Shown here piece by piece: positions 52,011 to 59,841 of a stretch of 64,000 nucleotides of DNA (its first letter is position 1; the number at the start of each line of letters is the position of its first letter). The stretch lies in the NCBI GenBank assembly GCA_016788705.1, contig JAEUSQ010000032.1, positions 1 to 64,000 on the forward strand. The letters are read 5' to 3'. A program made the position numbers and the translations under genes. The notes beneath the pieces were generated by a model. It did no database searches, was not told the origin of the DNA, and worked only from the letters and a program-made list of their open reading frames with translations. This stretch comes from Bacteroidetes Order II. bacterium. GTDB lineage: Bacteria > Bacteroidota > Rhodothermia > Rhodothermales > UBA2364.

Positions 52011-53012
52011 TTAATTTAGATACTCAATGACGGTATGGTCGCCGATATTGGCGCTGAATGCACGCTGTTTAATCACAGCCGAATGTCCGATAAAAGACCG
52101 GTCCATAACCACATTTGCGACTTCGGCATTCGAGAAAATAATGGAATCTTTTACAACCGATCCGTTAACTTCTGCGCCCGACTCGATGGACGTATAAGGC
52201 CCGATAACAGAGTTGCGCACGGTAACACCCGGACCTACGTAAACAGGCTCGATCACCGTCGTGTTGATGAGGTCACCCAAAAGTTGATTGCCCTCCCGAT
52301 CCAAGATGAACTGCGTGGTTTCTGCAAGTGCAGGTAAGGTACCACAATCCAGCCAATCGGTTACGGAAGCGGTTTCCAATGCCGCGCCTGCTTTCATCAT
52401 CATATCTAAGGCATCGGTCACTTCATATTCTCCACGGGTTCCCACTAGTTTATGTTCCATCATATAGGCAATGGTGTCACGGAACTGGGCGCCATTTTTA
52501 ATATAATAGATTCCGATCAGGGCCTCTTTAAATCGGTCATGACTGGGTTTCTCGATCAATTCGGTCACCCTTCCTGCTGCATCACGTGCAACAACTCCAA
52601 ACCGTCTGGGGTCTTCCACTTGTTTTACATAAGCCACAATATCGGCCTCGGTATTGAGTGGGTCATGCGTATAGAACAGGGTATCAGCAAAAATAACGAT
52701 CAACTCACCGTCTAAGTGTTCTGCCGCACAATACACGGCATGAGCAGTGCCTAATGCTTCTTTTTGGAAACCAAATGCTGCGCCAATGCCCATTTTGGTA
52801 CACATTTCGGTAAGTTTTTCCTGTACTTCGGCGGGGAAATCGCCCAATACAAAGACGACATCAGTAATTTTTTCGGGGACTAAGTCCACAAAAGTTCGCA
52901 CAATACGTTCAACAATGGTAATACCGAGCACCGGAAGAAGGGGTTTGGGCGTAACATGTGTGTGGGGGCGGAGGCGTGTTCCACGACCAGCCATTGGAAT
53001 GATGAGTTTCAT
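52011..53012 (-). CDS. sugar-phosphate nucleotidyltransferase
   Basis: A 333-residue enzyme of the glucose-1-phosphate thymidylyl/uridylyltransferase family: 'MKLIIPMAGRGTRLRPHTHVTPKPLLPV' gives the nucleotide-binding loop, with 'VIFADTLFY' and 'ELIEKPSHDRFKEALIGIYYI' further on. The C-terminal third contains hexapeptide-like strands ('VYVGPGVTVRNSVIGPYTSIESGAEV', 'VVKDSIIFSNAEV') forming a left-handed beta-helix. It makes an NDP-sugar precursor for the surface polysaccharide built by the neighbouring enzymes. Which sugar is unclear. Confidence 0.88.
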   Translation of the reverse strand: MKLIIPMAGRGTRLRPHTHVTPKPLLPVLGITIVERIVRTFVDLVPEKITDVVFVLGDFPAEVQEKLTEMCTKMGIGAAFGFQKEALGTAHAVYCAAEHLDGELIVIFADTLFYTHDPLNTEADIVAYVKQVEDPRRFGVVARDAAGRVTELIEKPSHDRFKEALIGIYYIKNGAQFRDTIAYMMEHKLVGTRGEYEVTDALDMMMKAGAALETASVTDWLDCGTLPALAETTQFILDREGNQLLGDLINTTVIEPVYVGPGVTVRNSVIGPYTSIESGAEVNGSVVKDSIIFSNAEVANVVMDRSFIGHSAVIKQRAFSANIGDHTVIEYLN

Positions 53013-53038
53013 ATAGAGTAGGATGGATCAACGGTTGG

Positions 53039-54148
53039 TTACGAATGCAGAAAAGCCAAAATCGCTTCACAGACTCGTTTTTGAATATCTTCCGTGATTT
53101 CTGGCCAGATTGGGAGGCTAATTACTTGTGTGGTTAATACATCACTTAAGGGGTTGGGGGGATATTGGTCTTTGTAGATCGGGAGGCGATCTTGTGGGAT
53201 CGGGTAATAAATCATGCTGCCAATACCCAATTCTGCAAGGTGCTTCTGTAATAAATTCCGGTCGCCCTGTAAAATTCGGATGGTATATTGATGAAAAACA
53301 TGACCTTCTATCACCTCTGGAGGAAGAATCTTTGGATGTTGTAGGAGTTGGTTATAACGAATGGCGGCGTTCAAACGCCCCGTGTTCTGTGCGTCTATAT
53401 GGGGTAGTTTTACCCGTAACAGGGCCGCTTGTAGCGTGTCTAAGCGGGAGTTATACCCCAGTATCTCGTTATGGTATTTTTTTACCGCTCCGTGAACGCG
53501 AAGCATTCGGGCCATTTTGGCGGTCGCGTCGTCGTTGGTCACAATCAAGCCGCCGTCTCCAAAACCGCCTAAGTTTTTAGAAGGGAAAAACGAGTATGCA
53601 CCAACGTCTCCTATAGTACCCGTCTGTTGTCCTTTAAAACGTGCCCCAAACGATTGGGCGCAATCCTCGACCACTCTCAGACGGTGTTCTCGGGCAATAG
53701 CGGTAATATGGTCCATCCGACAAGGACGGCCATAAAGATGAACTGGCAGGATGGCCTTGGTTTTGGGGGTAATGGCGGCCTCTATTTTGAGCGGATCAAT
53801 ATTAAAAGTTGTTTCGTCAATATCCACAAAAACAGGCTTTGCTCCTATAGCCGAGATGCTTTCAGCCGTCGCAAAGAAGGTGAATGGGGTTGTAATAACT
53901 TCATCGCCAGGCCCAATACCCAGCGAACGAAGACCAATCACAAGGGCATCTGTGCCAGAATTTACGGCTATGGCATGTTTTACCGCTAAATACTGGGCTA
54001 CTTCTTCCTCGAACAGTTTGACATCTGGTCCCATGATGAATTGGCCGGACTTTAGTACGCGCTGAATGGCTTCGTTTAGTTGTGGCCAAAGCCGCTCGAT
54101 TTCCGGAGAAAGATCTAATACGGGGATTAGGGAAGATTTTGTGTTCAT
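53039..54148 (-). CDS. DegT/DnrJ/EryC1/StrS-family PLP aminotransferase (WbpE-like)
   Basis: A 369-residue sugar aminotransferase. The internal aldimine Lys191 sits in 'YSFFPSKNLGGFGDGG', the PLP-phosphate-binding Ser is in 'VNSGTDAL', and 'EDCAQSFGARF' is a family signature. Together with the oxidoreductase and acetyltransferase genes beside it, it fits the 3-amino step (WbpE/WlbC) that makes UDP-2-acetamido-3-amino sugars used in O-antigen. The three genes are separated by 15 and 26 bases. Confidence 0.9.
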   Translation of the reverse strand: MNTKSSLIPVLDLSPEIERLWPQLNEAIQRVLKSGQFIMGPDVKLFEEEVAQYLAVKHAIAVNSGTDALVIGLRSLGIGPGDEVITTPFTFFATAESISAIGAKPVFVDIDETTFNIDPLKIEAAITPKTKAILPVHLYGRPCRMDHITAIAREHRLRVVEDCAQSFGARFKGQQTGTIGDVGAYSFFPSKNLGGFGDGGLIVTNDDATAKMARMLRVHGAVKKYHNEILGYNSRLDTLQAALLRVKLPHIDAQNTGRLNAAIRYNQLLQHPKILPPEVIEGHVFHQYTIRILQGDRNLLQKHLAELGIGSMIYYPIPQDRLPIYKDQYPPNPLSDVLTTQVISLPIWPEITEDIQKRVCEAILAFLHS

Positions 54149-54174
54149 GGGTAGTTAGGTTTGGTTTACGATAT

Positions 54175-54762
54175 TTAGGAGACACGTTGCACAGCACCCT
54201 CTTGCCATACATAACAGTGTCCGATACTATCGGTAAATTCGGTATTATGGCTAAAATCCATAATGTCGCCATAGGCACTCATCCAACCAATTTGTTGGGC
54301 GGGAACACCCGCCACCATCGCATAGGCCGGAACGTCTTTGGTAACGACCGCCCCAGCAGCCACAAAGGCGCATTCGTGCAGGGTAATACCACAAACAATG
54401 GTCGCATTTGCGCCAATACTGGCCCCGCGCTTAACGTGAGTGGTTGCATAATCCGCCGACGTATTTCTTGGAAATTCCGAGCGGGGTGTCCGTACATTGG
54501 TGAAAACCATGCTGGGACCGCAGAAGACAAAGTCCTCTAAAATAACTCCCTCATACACCGAGACATTGTTTTGTATTTTGCATCCATGACCAATTTTTAC
54601 CCCTTTTCCCACCATCACATTTTGCCCCAAAGTGCAGTTTTCCCCAATCTCTGCTTCCGATAAAATATGGCTAAAATGCCAGATACGTGTTCCATTACCT
54701 ACTTTTGCCCCATCCTCCACGATAGCAGTAGGATGGACAAAAGGTGACTTAAGATGATCCAT
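54175..54762 (-). CDS. hexapeptide-repeat sugar N-acetyltransferase (WbpD-like)
   Basis: A 195-residue left-handed beta-helix acyltransferase. Imperfect hexapeptide repeats fill most of the chain ('HPTAIVEDGAKVGNGTRIWHFSH', 'IGENCTLGQNVMVGKGVKIGHGCKIQNNVSVYEGVILED', 'SIGANATIVCGITLHECAFVAAGAVVTKDVP'). 'FTNVRTPRSEFPRN' matches the WbpD/WlbB branch. It likely acetylates the 3-amino group made by the neighbouring aminotransferase, using acetyl-CoA. Confidence 0.88.
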   Translation of the reverse strand: MDHLKSPFVHPTAIVEDGAKVGNGTRIWHFSHILSEAEIGENCTLGQNVMVGKGVKIGHGCKIQNNVSVYEGVILEDFVFCGPSMVFTNVRTPRSEFPRNTSADYATTHVKRGASIGANATIVCGITLHECAFVAAGAVVTKDVPAYAMVAGVPAQQIGWMSAYGDIMDFSHNTEFTDSIGHCYVWQEGAVQRVS

Positions 54763-54777
54763 GTGTAAAAGACGGTT

Positions 54778-55770
54778 TTATGGGTGGACGGAAACGGGAA
54801 TCCCATTTTGTTGGAGCGAATATTGGGCTGCATGTAAGACTTTTAGCACCCGCAGGCCGCTGTCACCATCCGTAAGAGGTGGTTTCCGGTCTCCTACCCG
54901 ATCTATGAAGTGGCGAAGCTCCTCTAACAAAGGTTCTTTGGGCAAAAGCGTCACCGAGCGTCCAATACCTTGGCGTGGAATCGGTACGTTATCCACCCAG
55001 TCTGCCCCTTTATCAAACAAGGTGAGTTTTTGATCCCACGGGGCTTGGTCGTCAAAAACAACCATTTTTTGCGAGCCAACCACCACTAATTTTTGTTCTT
55101 TATACGGATGTAGCCACGATACAAAAATATGGGCTTGGATACCGTTATCAAATCGCAAATTCGTTGTGGTAATATCAGCCACACCTGGCGTCAAATAGGC
55201 CCCGCCAGTTGCAACGACTTCCGTGGGCATCTGCTGGATCAGCCGCAGGAGAATGGCAAGGTCATGGGGTGCAAAACTCCATAAGATGTTTTCTTCGCGC
55301 CGGAATTTCCCCAAATTCAACCGATTGGAATAGATGTATTGTAAATCTCCCAATATGCCTTCGTCTATCCACTGCCGGAGTTGGGTAATGGCCGGATGAT
55401 ATTCGAGGAGATGTCCTACCATCAATACCCGGTTGGTCTCTTGCGCGGCTGTGACCATCCTTTGTCCTTCATCCAAGGTTAATGCAAGCGGTTTTTCCAC
55501 AAAAACATCTTTTCCAGCAGCCATTGCCCTTAATGCAAGTCTGGCATGGTGTATGGCGGGTGTTCCGATGGCCACAGCAATGGCTTTGTCATCTTCCCAA
55601 ATCTCTTGTTCGTGCTGATAAAACAAGGTGTTAGGGTATAATATCTTGGCTTCGTTGCGCATGGCTTCATCGGGCTCATAGATACCACGCAAAACTTCCA
55701 AGGAAGCCAAATTGCGCACAATATTACGGCCCCAATAGCCATGCCCTAAAGCCACGACGTTCGGTCTCAT
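54778..55770 (-). CDS. Gfo/Idh/MocA-family sugar dehydrogenase (WbpB-like)
   Basis: The ATG at 55770 gives 330 residues; a GTG nine bases upstream is also possible. The NAD-binding Rossmann motif 'VVALGHGYWGRNIVRNLAS' is at the start, 'VFVEKPLALT' supplies the conserved EKP, and 'HLLEYHPAI' and 'ILWSFAPHDLAILL' carry the catalytic His region of WlbA/WbpB. It should oxidise the 3-hydroxyl of a UDP-GlcNAc uronate, after which the neighbouring aminotransferase and acetyltransferase act. It is the first gene of the six-gene operon. Confidence 0.88.
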   Translation of the reverse strand: MRPNVVALGHGYWGRNIVRNLASLEVLRGIYEPDEAMRNEAKILYPNTLFYQHEQEIWEDDKAIAVAIGTPAIHHARLALRAMAAGKDVFVEKPLALTLDEGQRMVTAAQETNRVLMVGHLLEYHPAITQLRQWIDEGILGDLQYIYSNRLNLGKFRREENILWSFAPHDLAILLRLIQQMPTEVVATGGAYLTPGVADITTTNLRFDNGIQAHIFVSWLHPYKEQKLVVVGSQKMVVFDDQAPWDQKLTLFDKGADWVDNVPIPRQGIGRSVTLLPKEPLLEELRHFIDRVGDRKPPLTDGDSGLRVLKVLHAAQYSLQQNGIPVSVHP

Positions 55771-55920
55771 TATATACACTCCTTTATTGGATTTTAACCC
55801 CGAATGGGTTTTTGCTGATAAAAATACTTAGCTGATACCAAATTGTTGGGGTGTAAAGGCTTTTTCACAATCCAAGACCTTTGTCATCTCGTGAAATATT
55901 CGTCAGACACAGATAAAAAA

Positions 55921-55965
55921 TTGTGTGTTGTAACACGCTCTTTGTATATTGTGTGTCGTAACACG
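55921..55965 (+). promoter_or_regulatory. twin operator and promoter of yceI
   Basis: Two 17-base direct repeats differing at one base (TTGTGTG[T/C]TGTAACACG pattern) lie at 55921-55937 and 55949-55965, 28 bases apart centre to centre. Each has an inner inverted repeat (GTGTT GT AACAC in the first copy). A promoter runs through them: TTGTGT at 55921-55926, an 18-base spacer and TATATT at 55945-55950. The repeats therefore cover the -35 and the -10/start region, as expected for a dimeric repressor such as a TetR- or MarR-type protein. The regulator gene is not identified. Confidence 0.6.
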
Positions 55966-55997
55966 TAATATTTATCTTTAACAAACAGGAGACCATC

Positions 55998-56531
55998 ATG
56001 GCAACTATATGGACCATAGACCCCACTCATTCCGAAATTGGGTTCCGGGTAAAACACCTCATGATTTCAACGGTAAAAGGCCAATTTCGTCGTTTTTCCG
56101 CGACGGCCACCACCGAGGGCGATGCCTGGGAAAATGCAAGCCTTCAGTTCGAGGCCGAGGTGGATAGCATTGAGACGGGTGTTGAGCAACGCGACGGCCA
56201 CTTGAAAAGTGAAGATTTCTTCCATGCATCTGCATTTCCTACCCTCCGTTTTGTCTCCACCGCATTCCATGCCAAAAGTGAAGACACCTACGAAATGACC
56301 GGCAACCTTACCATCCGTGATGTGACCCTGCCCCTGACCCTCAAGGCAACTTATGGTGGAACCATGACGGATTTTTATGGTCAGACAAAAGCAGGCTTCG
56401 AGGTTTCTGGCAATATCAGTCGGAAAGCGTTCGATCTAAAATGGGATGCTGTAACCGAAGCGGGCGGGATTGTGGTGTCCGACGACGTAAAACTGGTCTT
56501 GGACGTCCAAATGACGAAACAAGTCGCTTGA
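55998..56531 (+). CDS. yceI: YceI family protein
   Basis: A 177-residue lipocalin-like protein: 'TWTIDPTHSEIGFRVKHLMISTVKGQF' (residues 3-30 region), 'FRHLKSEDFFHASAFPTLRF'-type block (HLKSEDFFHASAFPTLRFVS) and 'GNLTIRDVTLPL' are typical. It has no signal peptide, unlike E. coli YceI, so it is probably cytoplasmic. Family members bind polyisoprenoids or other hydrophobic compounds and often respond to pH, acid or oxidative stress. A clear ribosome site (AGGAG, 8 bases before ATG) and the twin operator upstream suggest strong regulated expression. A terminator follows immediately. Confidence 0.92.
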   Translation: MATIWTIDPTHSEIGFRVKHLMISTVKGQFRRFSATATTEGDAWENASLQFEAEVDSIETGVEQRDGHLKSEDFFHASAFPTLRFVSTAFHAKSEDTYEMTGNLTIRDVTLPLTLKATYGGTMTDFYGQTKAGFEVSGNISRKAFDLKWDAVTEAGGIVVSDDVKLVLDVQMTKQVA

Positions 56532-56556
56532 TAAATCATGACATGTTTTGAATGGA

Positions 56557-56583
56557 GGCTGTTTCACAAGAAATGGCCTTTTT
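56557..56583 (+). terminator. Rho-independent terminator after yceI
   Basis: A 9-bp stem GGCTGTTTC / GAAATGGCC (two wobble pairs) with an ACAA loop followed by TTTTTCTGTT, 26 bases after the yceI stop. Confidence 0.75.
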
Positions 56584-56996
56584 CTGTTAGAATAAACTTG
56601 TTCATCGCCCTGAGTGGATAATCGGTCGAAGTAAAACATGGGTTCATCTAAAGGTGACGGTATATCCATGTAATTTTTTCGGATATTGCGACCATTAGCC
56701 AACGCCGACGGGAAACACCACTACTCTCACCACCCCTTCCCGACGATGTTGCGCCCCCGATACCTTGTCGCACCACCACCGCGAAAATCGCATCACCGCC
56801 TTGGCCACATGATTGGTACAGGGCTTTTTTTTGTGATGAGATCGAGGTATTTTGATCTTGAAAAAATGGTTGTATGCCTTTTGGTGTGCTTCGTTTTCCT
56901 TCATATTTTACATCCCGCCCTCTACTAAGACTTGTATCTTCTCTCACTTCGTACCAAATGGTGCGCATTCTTACAGATTCACTACCCCAAGAACTT
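56584..56996. other. long valS leader region
   Basis: About 410 bases between the yceI terminator and the valS ATG. It holds a second hairpin with a T8 run (56798-56832) and a 20-codon open frame at 56866-56928 with four Val codons near its start (MVVCLLVCFVF). Together these could form a regulatory leader for valS. Nothing else is recognised. Confidence 0.4.
56798..56832 (+). terminator. hairpin with T8 run in the valS leader (possible attenuator)
   Basis: The stem GCCTTG / CAGGGC (one G-T pair) encloses an inner CCA/TGG pair and is followed by eight T residues. It cannot belong to yceI, which already has its own terminator 215 bases upstream. It lies 165 bases before the valS ATG. Confidence 0.6.
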
Positions 56997-59621
56997 ATGT
57001 CCGCCTATAATCCAAAAGAAATTGAACAAAAATGGTATTCGTATTGGGAGTCAAACGGCTATTTCGATACCGACCTACACTCCGGCAAACCGCCTCATGT
57101 GATCATGATGCCGCCACCGAATGTTACGGGGAAACTCCACATGGGTCATGCCTTGCAGGATACTGTTCAAGATGTGTTGACGCGGATGCGGCGGATGCAG
57201 GGCTTTGATGCCCTTTGGATGCCCGGAATGGACCATGCAGGGATTGCCACCCAAAACGTAGTGGAACGGGAACTAAAGGCCAATGAAGGCAAAAGCCGCC
57301 ATGACTTGGGCCGAGAAGCCTTTGTGGATCGGGTCTGGGCGTGGAAAGAAGAATATGGCGGGATTATCCTCAAACAAAAACGCCTGTTGGGGGATTCTTG
57401 CGACTGGAAACGCGAGCGGTTTACCCTTGATGAGGGCTATGTTCATGCCGTTCAGACGGTTTTTGTGAAGCTCTATGAAGCAGGTTTGTTGTACCGAGGC
57501 GAGTATATCGTAAATTGGTGTCCTTCCGATCTGACCGCGCTCTCGGACGAGGAGGTGGACAATAAAGAGGTGGACTCTAACTTGTGGTATGTACGGTATG
57601 TATTAGAAACCGGCGAGACGTTGGTTATTGCTACACAACGCCCAGAAACCATTTTTGGCGATATGGCGATTGCTGTCCATCCAGAAGACGAGCGTTACCA
57701 ACATCTCGTGGGCAAAAAAGCACGGGTTCCGCTCACAGACCGCTGGATTCCTATTATTGCAGACGATTACGTAAAGATCGAATTTGGTTCGGGTGCGCTC
57801 AAAATCACCCCTAATCACGACAAAAACGACTTTGAGGTGGCCAAGCGGCATGGCCTTGCTTTTCGAGAAACCCTAAATCCAGATGCAACCCTCAACGAAA
57901 ACACGCCCTATCCGGGAATGGATCGTTTTGTGGCCCGCGAACAGGTGGCTAAGGACTTGGAGGCTGCCGGATTACTCGAAAAAACGGAGGCTTACAAGAC
58001 CATGATTCCGGTTTCGAGCCGTTCCAAAGCTGTTGTGGAGCCACGGGTCTCGTTGCAATGGTTCGTAAAAATGGAACCCTTGGCCGATGCCGCCTTACAA
58101 GCATGGCGTGCCGGAAAAATTCGGTTTTATCCCAAACGCTGGGAAAATGACTTCGAGCGTTGGATGACGGGTATTCGCGACTGGACCATTAGCCGGCAAC
58201 TCTGGTGGGGCCACCGGATTCCGGCGTGGTACTGGACAGACGAACACGGAAACCGAGACGAAGCGCGTGGCTTTTTGGTCTCGGTGGAACAGCCGGAACC
58301 CAGCATGGTGCAAGACGAAGACGTATTGGATACGTGGTTTTCTTCGTGGCTCTGGCCTTTTGCTACGCTTGGCTGGCCTGCGGAAACGCCGGAGCTAAAG
58401 CATTATTATCCGGGAGCGGTCTTGGTTTCTGGATACGATATTCTCTTCTTCTGGATTAGTCGGATGGTGATGGGCGGCTTGTTCTGCATGGACGATGTGC
58501 CCTACCGCGACATCTTTATTACGGGTATTATTCGCGATAAACACGGACGAAAAATGTCCAAATCTGCCGGAAATGGTATTGATCCGATGGATTTGATAGA
58601 TCAGTACGGAGCCGATGCCGTGCGCTACTCGCTGACGGTACTGTGTGCGCAAGGCCAAGACATCAAGCTCGATCCGCTTAAAATGGAGATGGGTCGGAAC
58701 TTTGCCAATAAAATCTGGAATGCTTTTAATGTGTTCGGACGGTTTATCGAACCTAGAAAGGACTATCGTGGCATCACGAAAACGGATTTATCGTTGGCAG
58801 ACCGTTGGATGCTCCATCGCATTGCGGAAACCATCGAAGCCGTTGATGCCGATATGACGCAATACCGACTCAACGAGGCGCTGCTGAAGATTTATGACTT
58901 GTTCTGGGGCGACTTCTGCGACTGGTACTTGGAACTGATTAAGCCGCCTTATGGACAAACGATGCCCGAAGCCGATGTGGCGTTGGCCATCGAGATTTAT
59001 GAACGACTACTCCGGTTATTGCATCCGTTTATGCCCTTCATTACCGAAGACCTATGGTGGAGACTGCGCCCACGCGACGAAGGAGAAGCCTTGATTATGG
59101 CTACTTGGCCAAAAGCAGAACCAGCAGACAAGACACCGGAGGCCGCCAGACACTTTGGCCTGATACAGCAGATGATTTCCGGCATCCGCAATATCAAAGC
59201 CAAAATGGGTATTCCACCCGGAAAAACGGTACTGGCCGTGGTGTCTGTTGCGAACAACGACGAAAACTTATTGGCAACCCTTCAGGCGCAAAATGCTTAT
59301 TTCCGACAATTGGCGAAGGTGGAAAACCTGACGGCGGGGATGGGACTTGTCAAGCCGCCCGCAAGTGCTGCGGTGGTCGTAGAAGGGCATCAGGTATTTG
59401 TACCACTTGCGGATCTGATAGATTTGGAGGCAGAGCGCGCCCGTCTTTCCAAGGAAATTGTACAAAAAGAAGGTTTCCTCAAGTCGGTTCGGGGTAAGTT
59501 AGGGAATGCGGGATTTGTGGATCGTGCCCCAGCCGAGGTCGTGGAACGGGAGCGTCAAAAAGAGCGCGATGCTACCCTGGAGTTGGAAAAACTAAGGGAA
59601 AATCTGACAGGATTGGCCTAA
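56997..59621 (+). CDS. valS: valyl-tRNA synthetase
   Basis: The ATG at 56997 gives 874 residues beginning MSAYNPKEIEQKWYSYWESN, the standard ValS start; the frame is open further upstream but unconserved. Class I signatures are complete: HMGH at 48-51 in 'PPPNVTGKLHMGHAL' and KMSKS in 'HGRKMSKSAGNGIDPMD'. The editing (CP1) domain includes 'TQRPETIFGD'. A C-terminal coiled coil (about 805-874, 'LIDLEAERARLSKEIVQKEG') binds tRNA. The gene has its own terminator 25 bases downstream. Confidence 0.97.
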   Translation: MSAYNPKEIEQKWYSYWESNGYFDTDLHSGKPPHVIMMPPPNVTGKLHMGHALQDTVQDVLTRMRRMQGFDALWMPGMDHAGIATQNVVERELKANEGKSRHDLGREAFVDRVWAWKEEYGGIILKQKRLLGDSCDWKRERFTLDEGYVHAVQTVFVKLYEAGLLYRGEYIVNWCPSDLTALSDEEVDNKEVDSNLWYVRYVLETGETLVIATQRPETIFGDMAIAVHPEDERYQHLVGKKARVPLTDRWIPIIADDYVKIEFGSGALKITPNHDKNDFEVAKRHGLAFRETLNPDATLNENTPYPGMDRFVAREQVAKDLEAAGLLEKTEAYKTMIPVSSRSKAVVEPRVSLQWFVKMEPLADAALQAWRAGKIRFYPKRWENDFERWMTGIRDWTISRQLWWGHRIPAWYWTDEHGNRDEARGFLVSVEQPEPSMVQDEDVLDTWFSSWLWPFATLGWPAETPELKHYYPGAVLVSGYDILFFWISRMVMGGLFCMDDVPYRDIFITGIIRDKHGRKMSKSAGNGIDPMDLIDQYGADAVRYSLTVLCAQGQDIKLDPLKMEMGRNFANKIWNAFNVFGRFIEPRKDYRGITKTDLSLADRWMLHRIAETIEAVDADMTQYRLNEALLKIYDLFWGDFCDWYLELIKPPYGQTMPEADVALAIEIYERLLRLLHPFMPFITEDLWWRLRPRDEGEALIMATWPKAEPADKTPEAARHFGLIQQMISGIRNIKAKMGIPPGKTVLAVVSVANNDENLLATLQAQNAYFRQLAKVENLTAGMGLVKPPASAAVVVEGHQVFVPLADLIDLEAERARLSKEIVQKEGFLKSVRGKLGNAGFVDRAPAEVVERERQKERDATLELEKLRENLTGLA

Positions 59622-59645
59622 GACACGGCCAAGGCTGATGTTTAT

Positions 59646-59677
59646 AACGCCGCTATCTTTTGGTAGGGGCGTTTTTT
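59646..59677 (+). terminator. Rho-independent terminator after valS
   Basis: The stem AACGCC / GGCGTT extended by CTA/TAG, followed by TTTTTT. It lies 25 bases after the valS stop. Confidence 0.85.
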
Positions 59678-59770
59678 ATGCAGTATTGGGCCTATAGGCT
59701 AAAATATCTGCTGGATAATCAAGGGCCGCTAAAGCTATAAAGTGCTCAGGAAGTGGATGCTGGCCATTTT

Positions 59771-59823
59771 AAAAACCATCCTCCGTACATTGTGTGCAAA
59801 GTGATCGCTGCCATGCACGGAGG
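59771..59823 (-). terminator. terminator-like hairpin after the phosphohexomutase gene
   Basis: A 7-bp stem CCTCCGT / ACGGAGG (59780-59823) with a 30-base loop that itself contains a smaller complementary pair, followed on the minus strand by TGGTTTTTAAAA. It lies about 20 bases past the phosphohexomutase stop. The long loop makes it less typical. Confidence 0.5.
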
Positions 59824-59841
59824 GTATTTTTGGAAGTAATC

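Noticed and set aside
56686-56928. 80-codon frame before valS
   Set aside because: Crosses the T8 hairpin and has no consistent protein character; only its last 20 codons are mentioned as a possible leader peptide.
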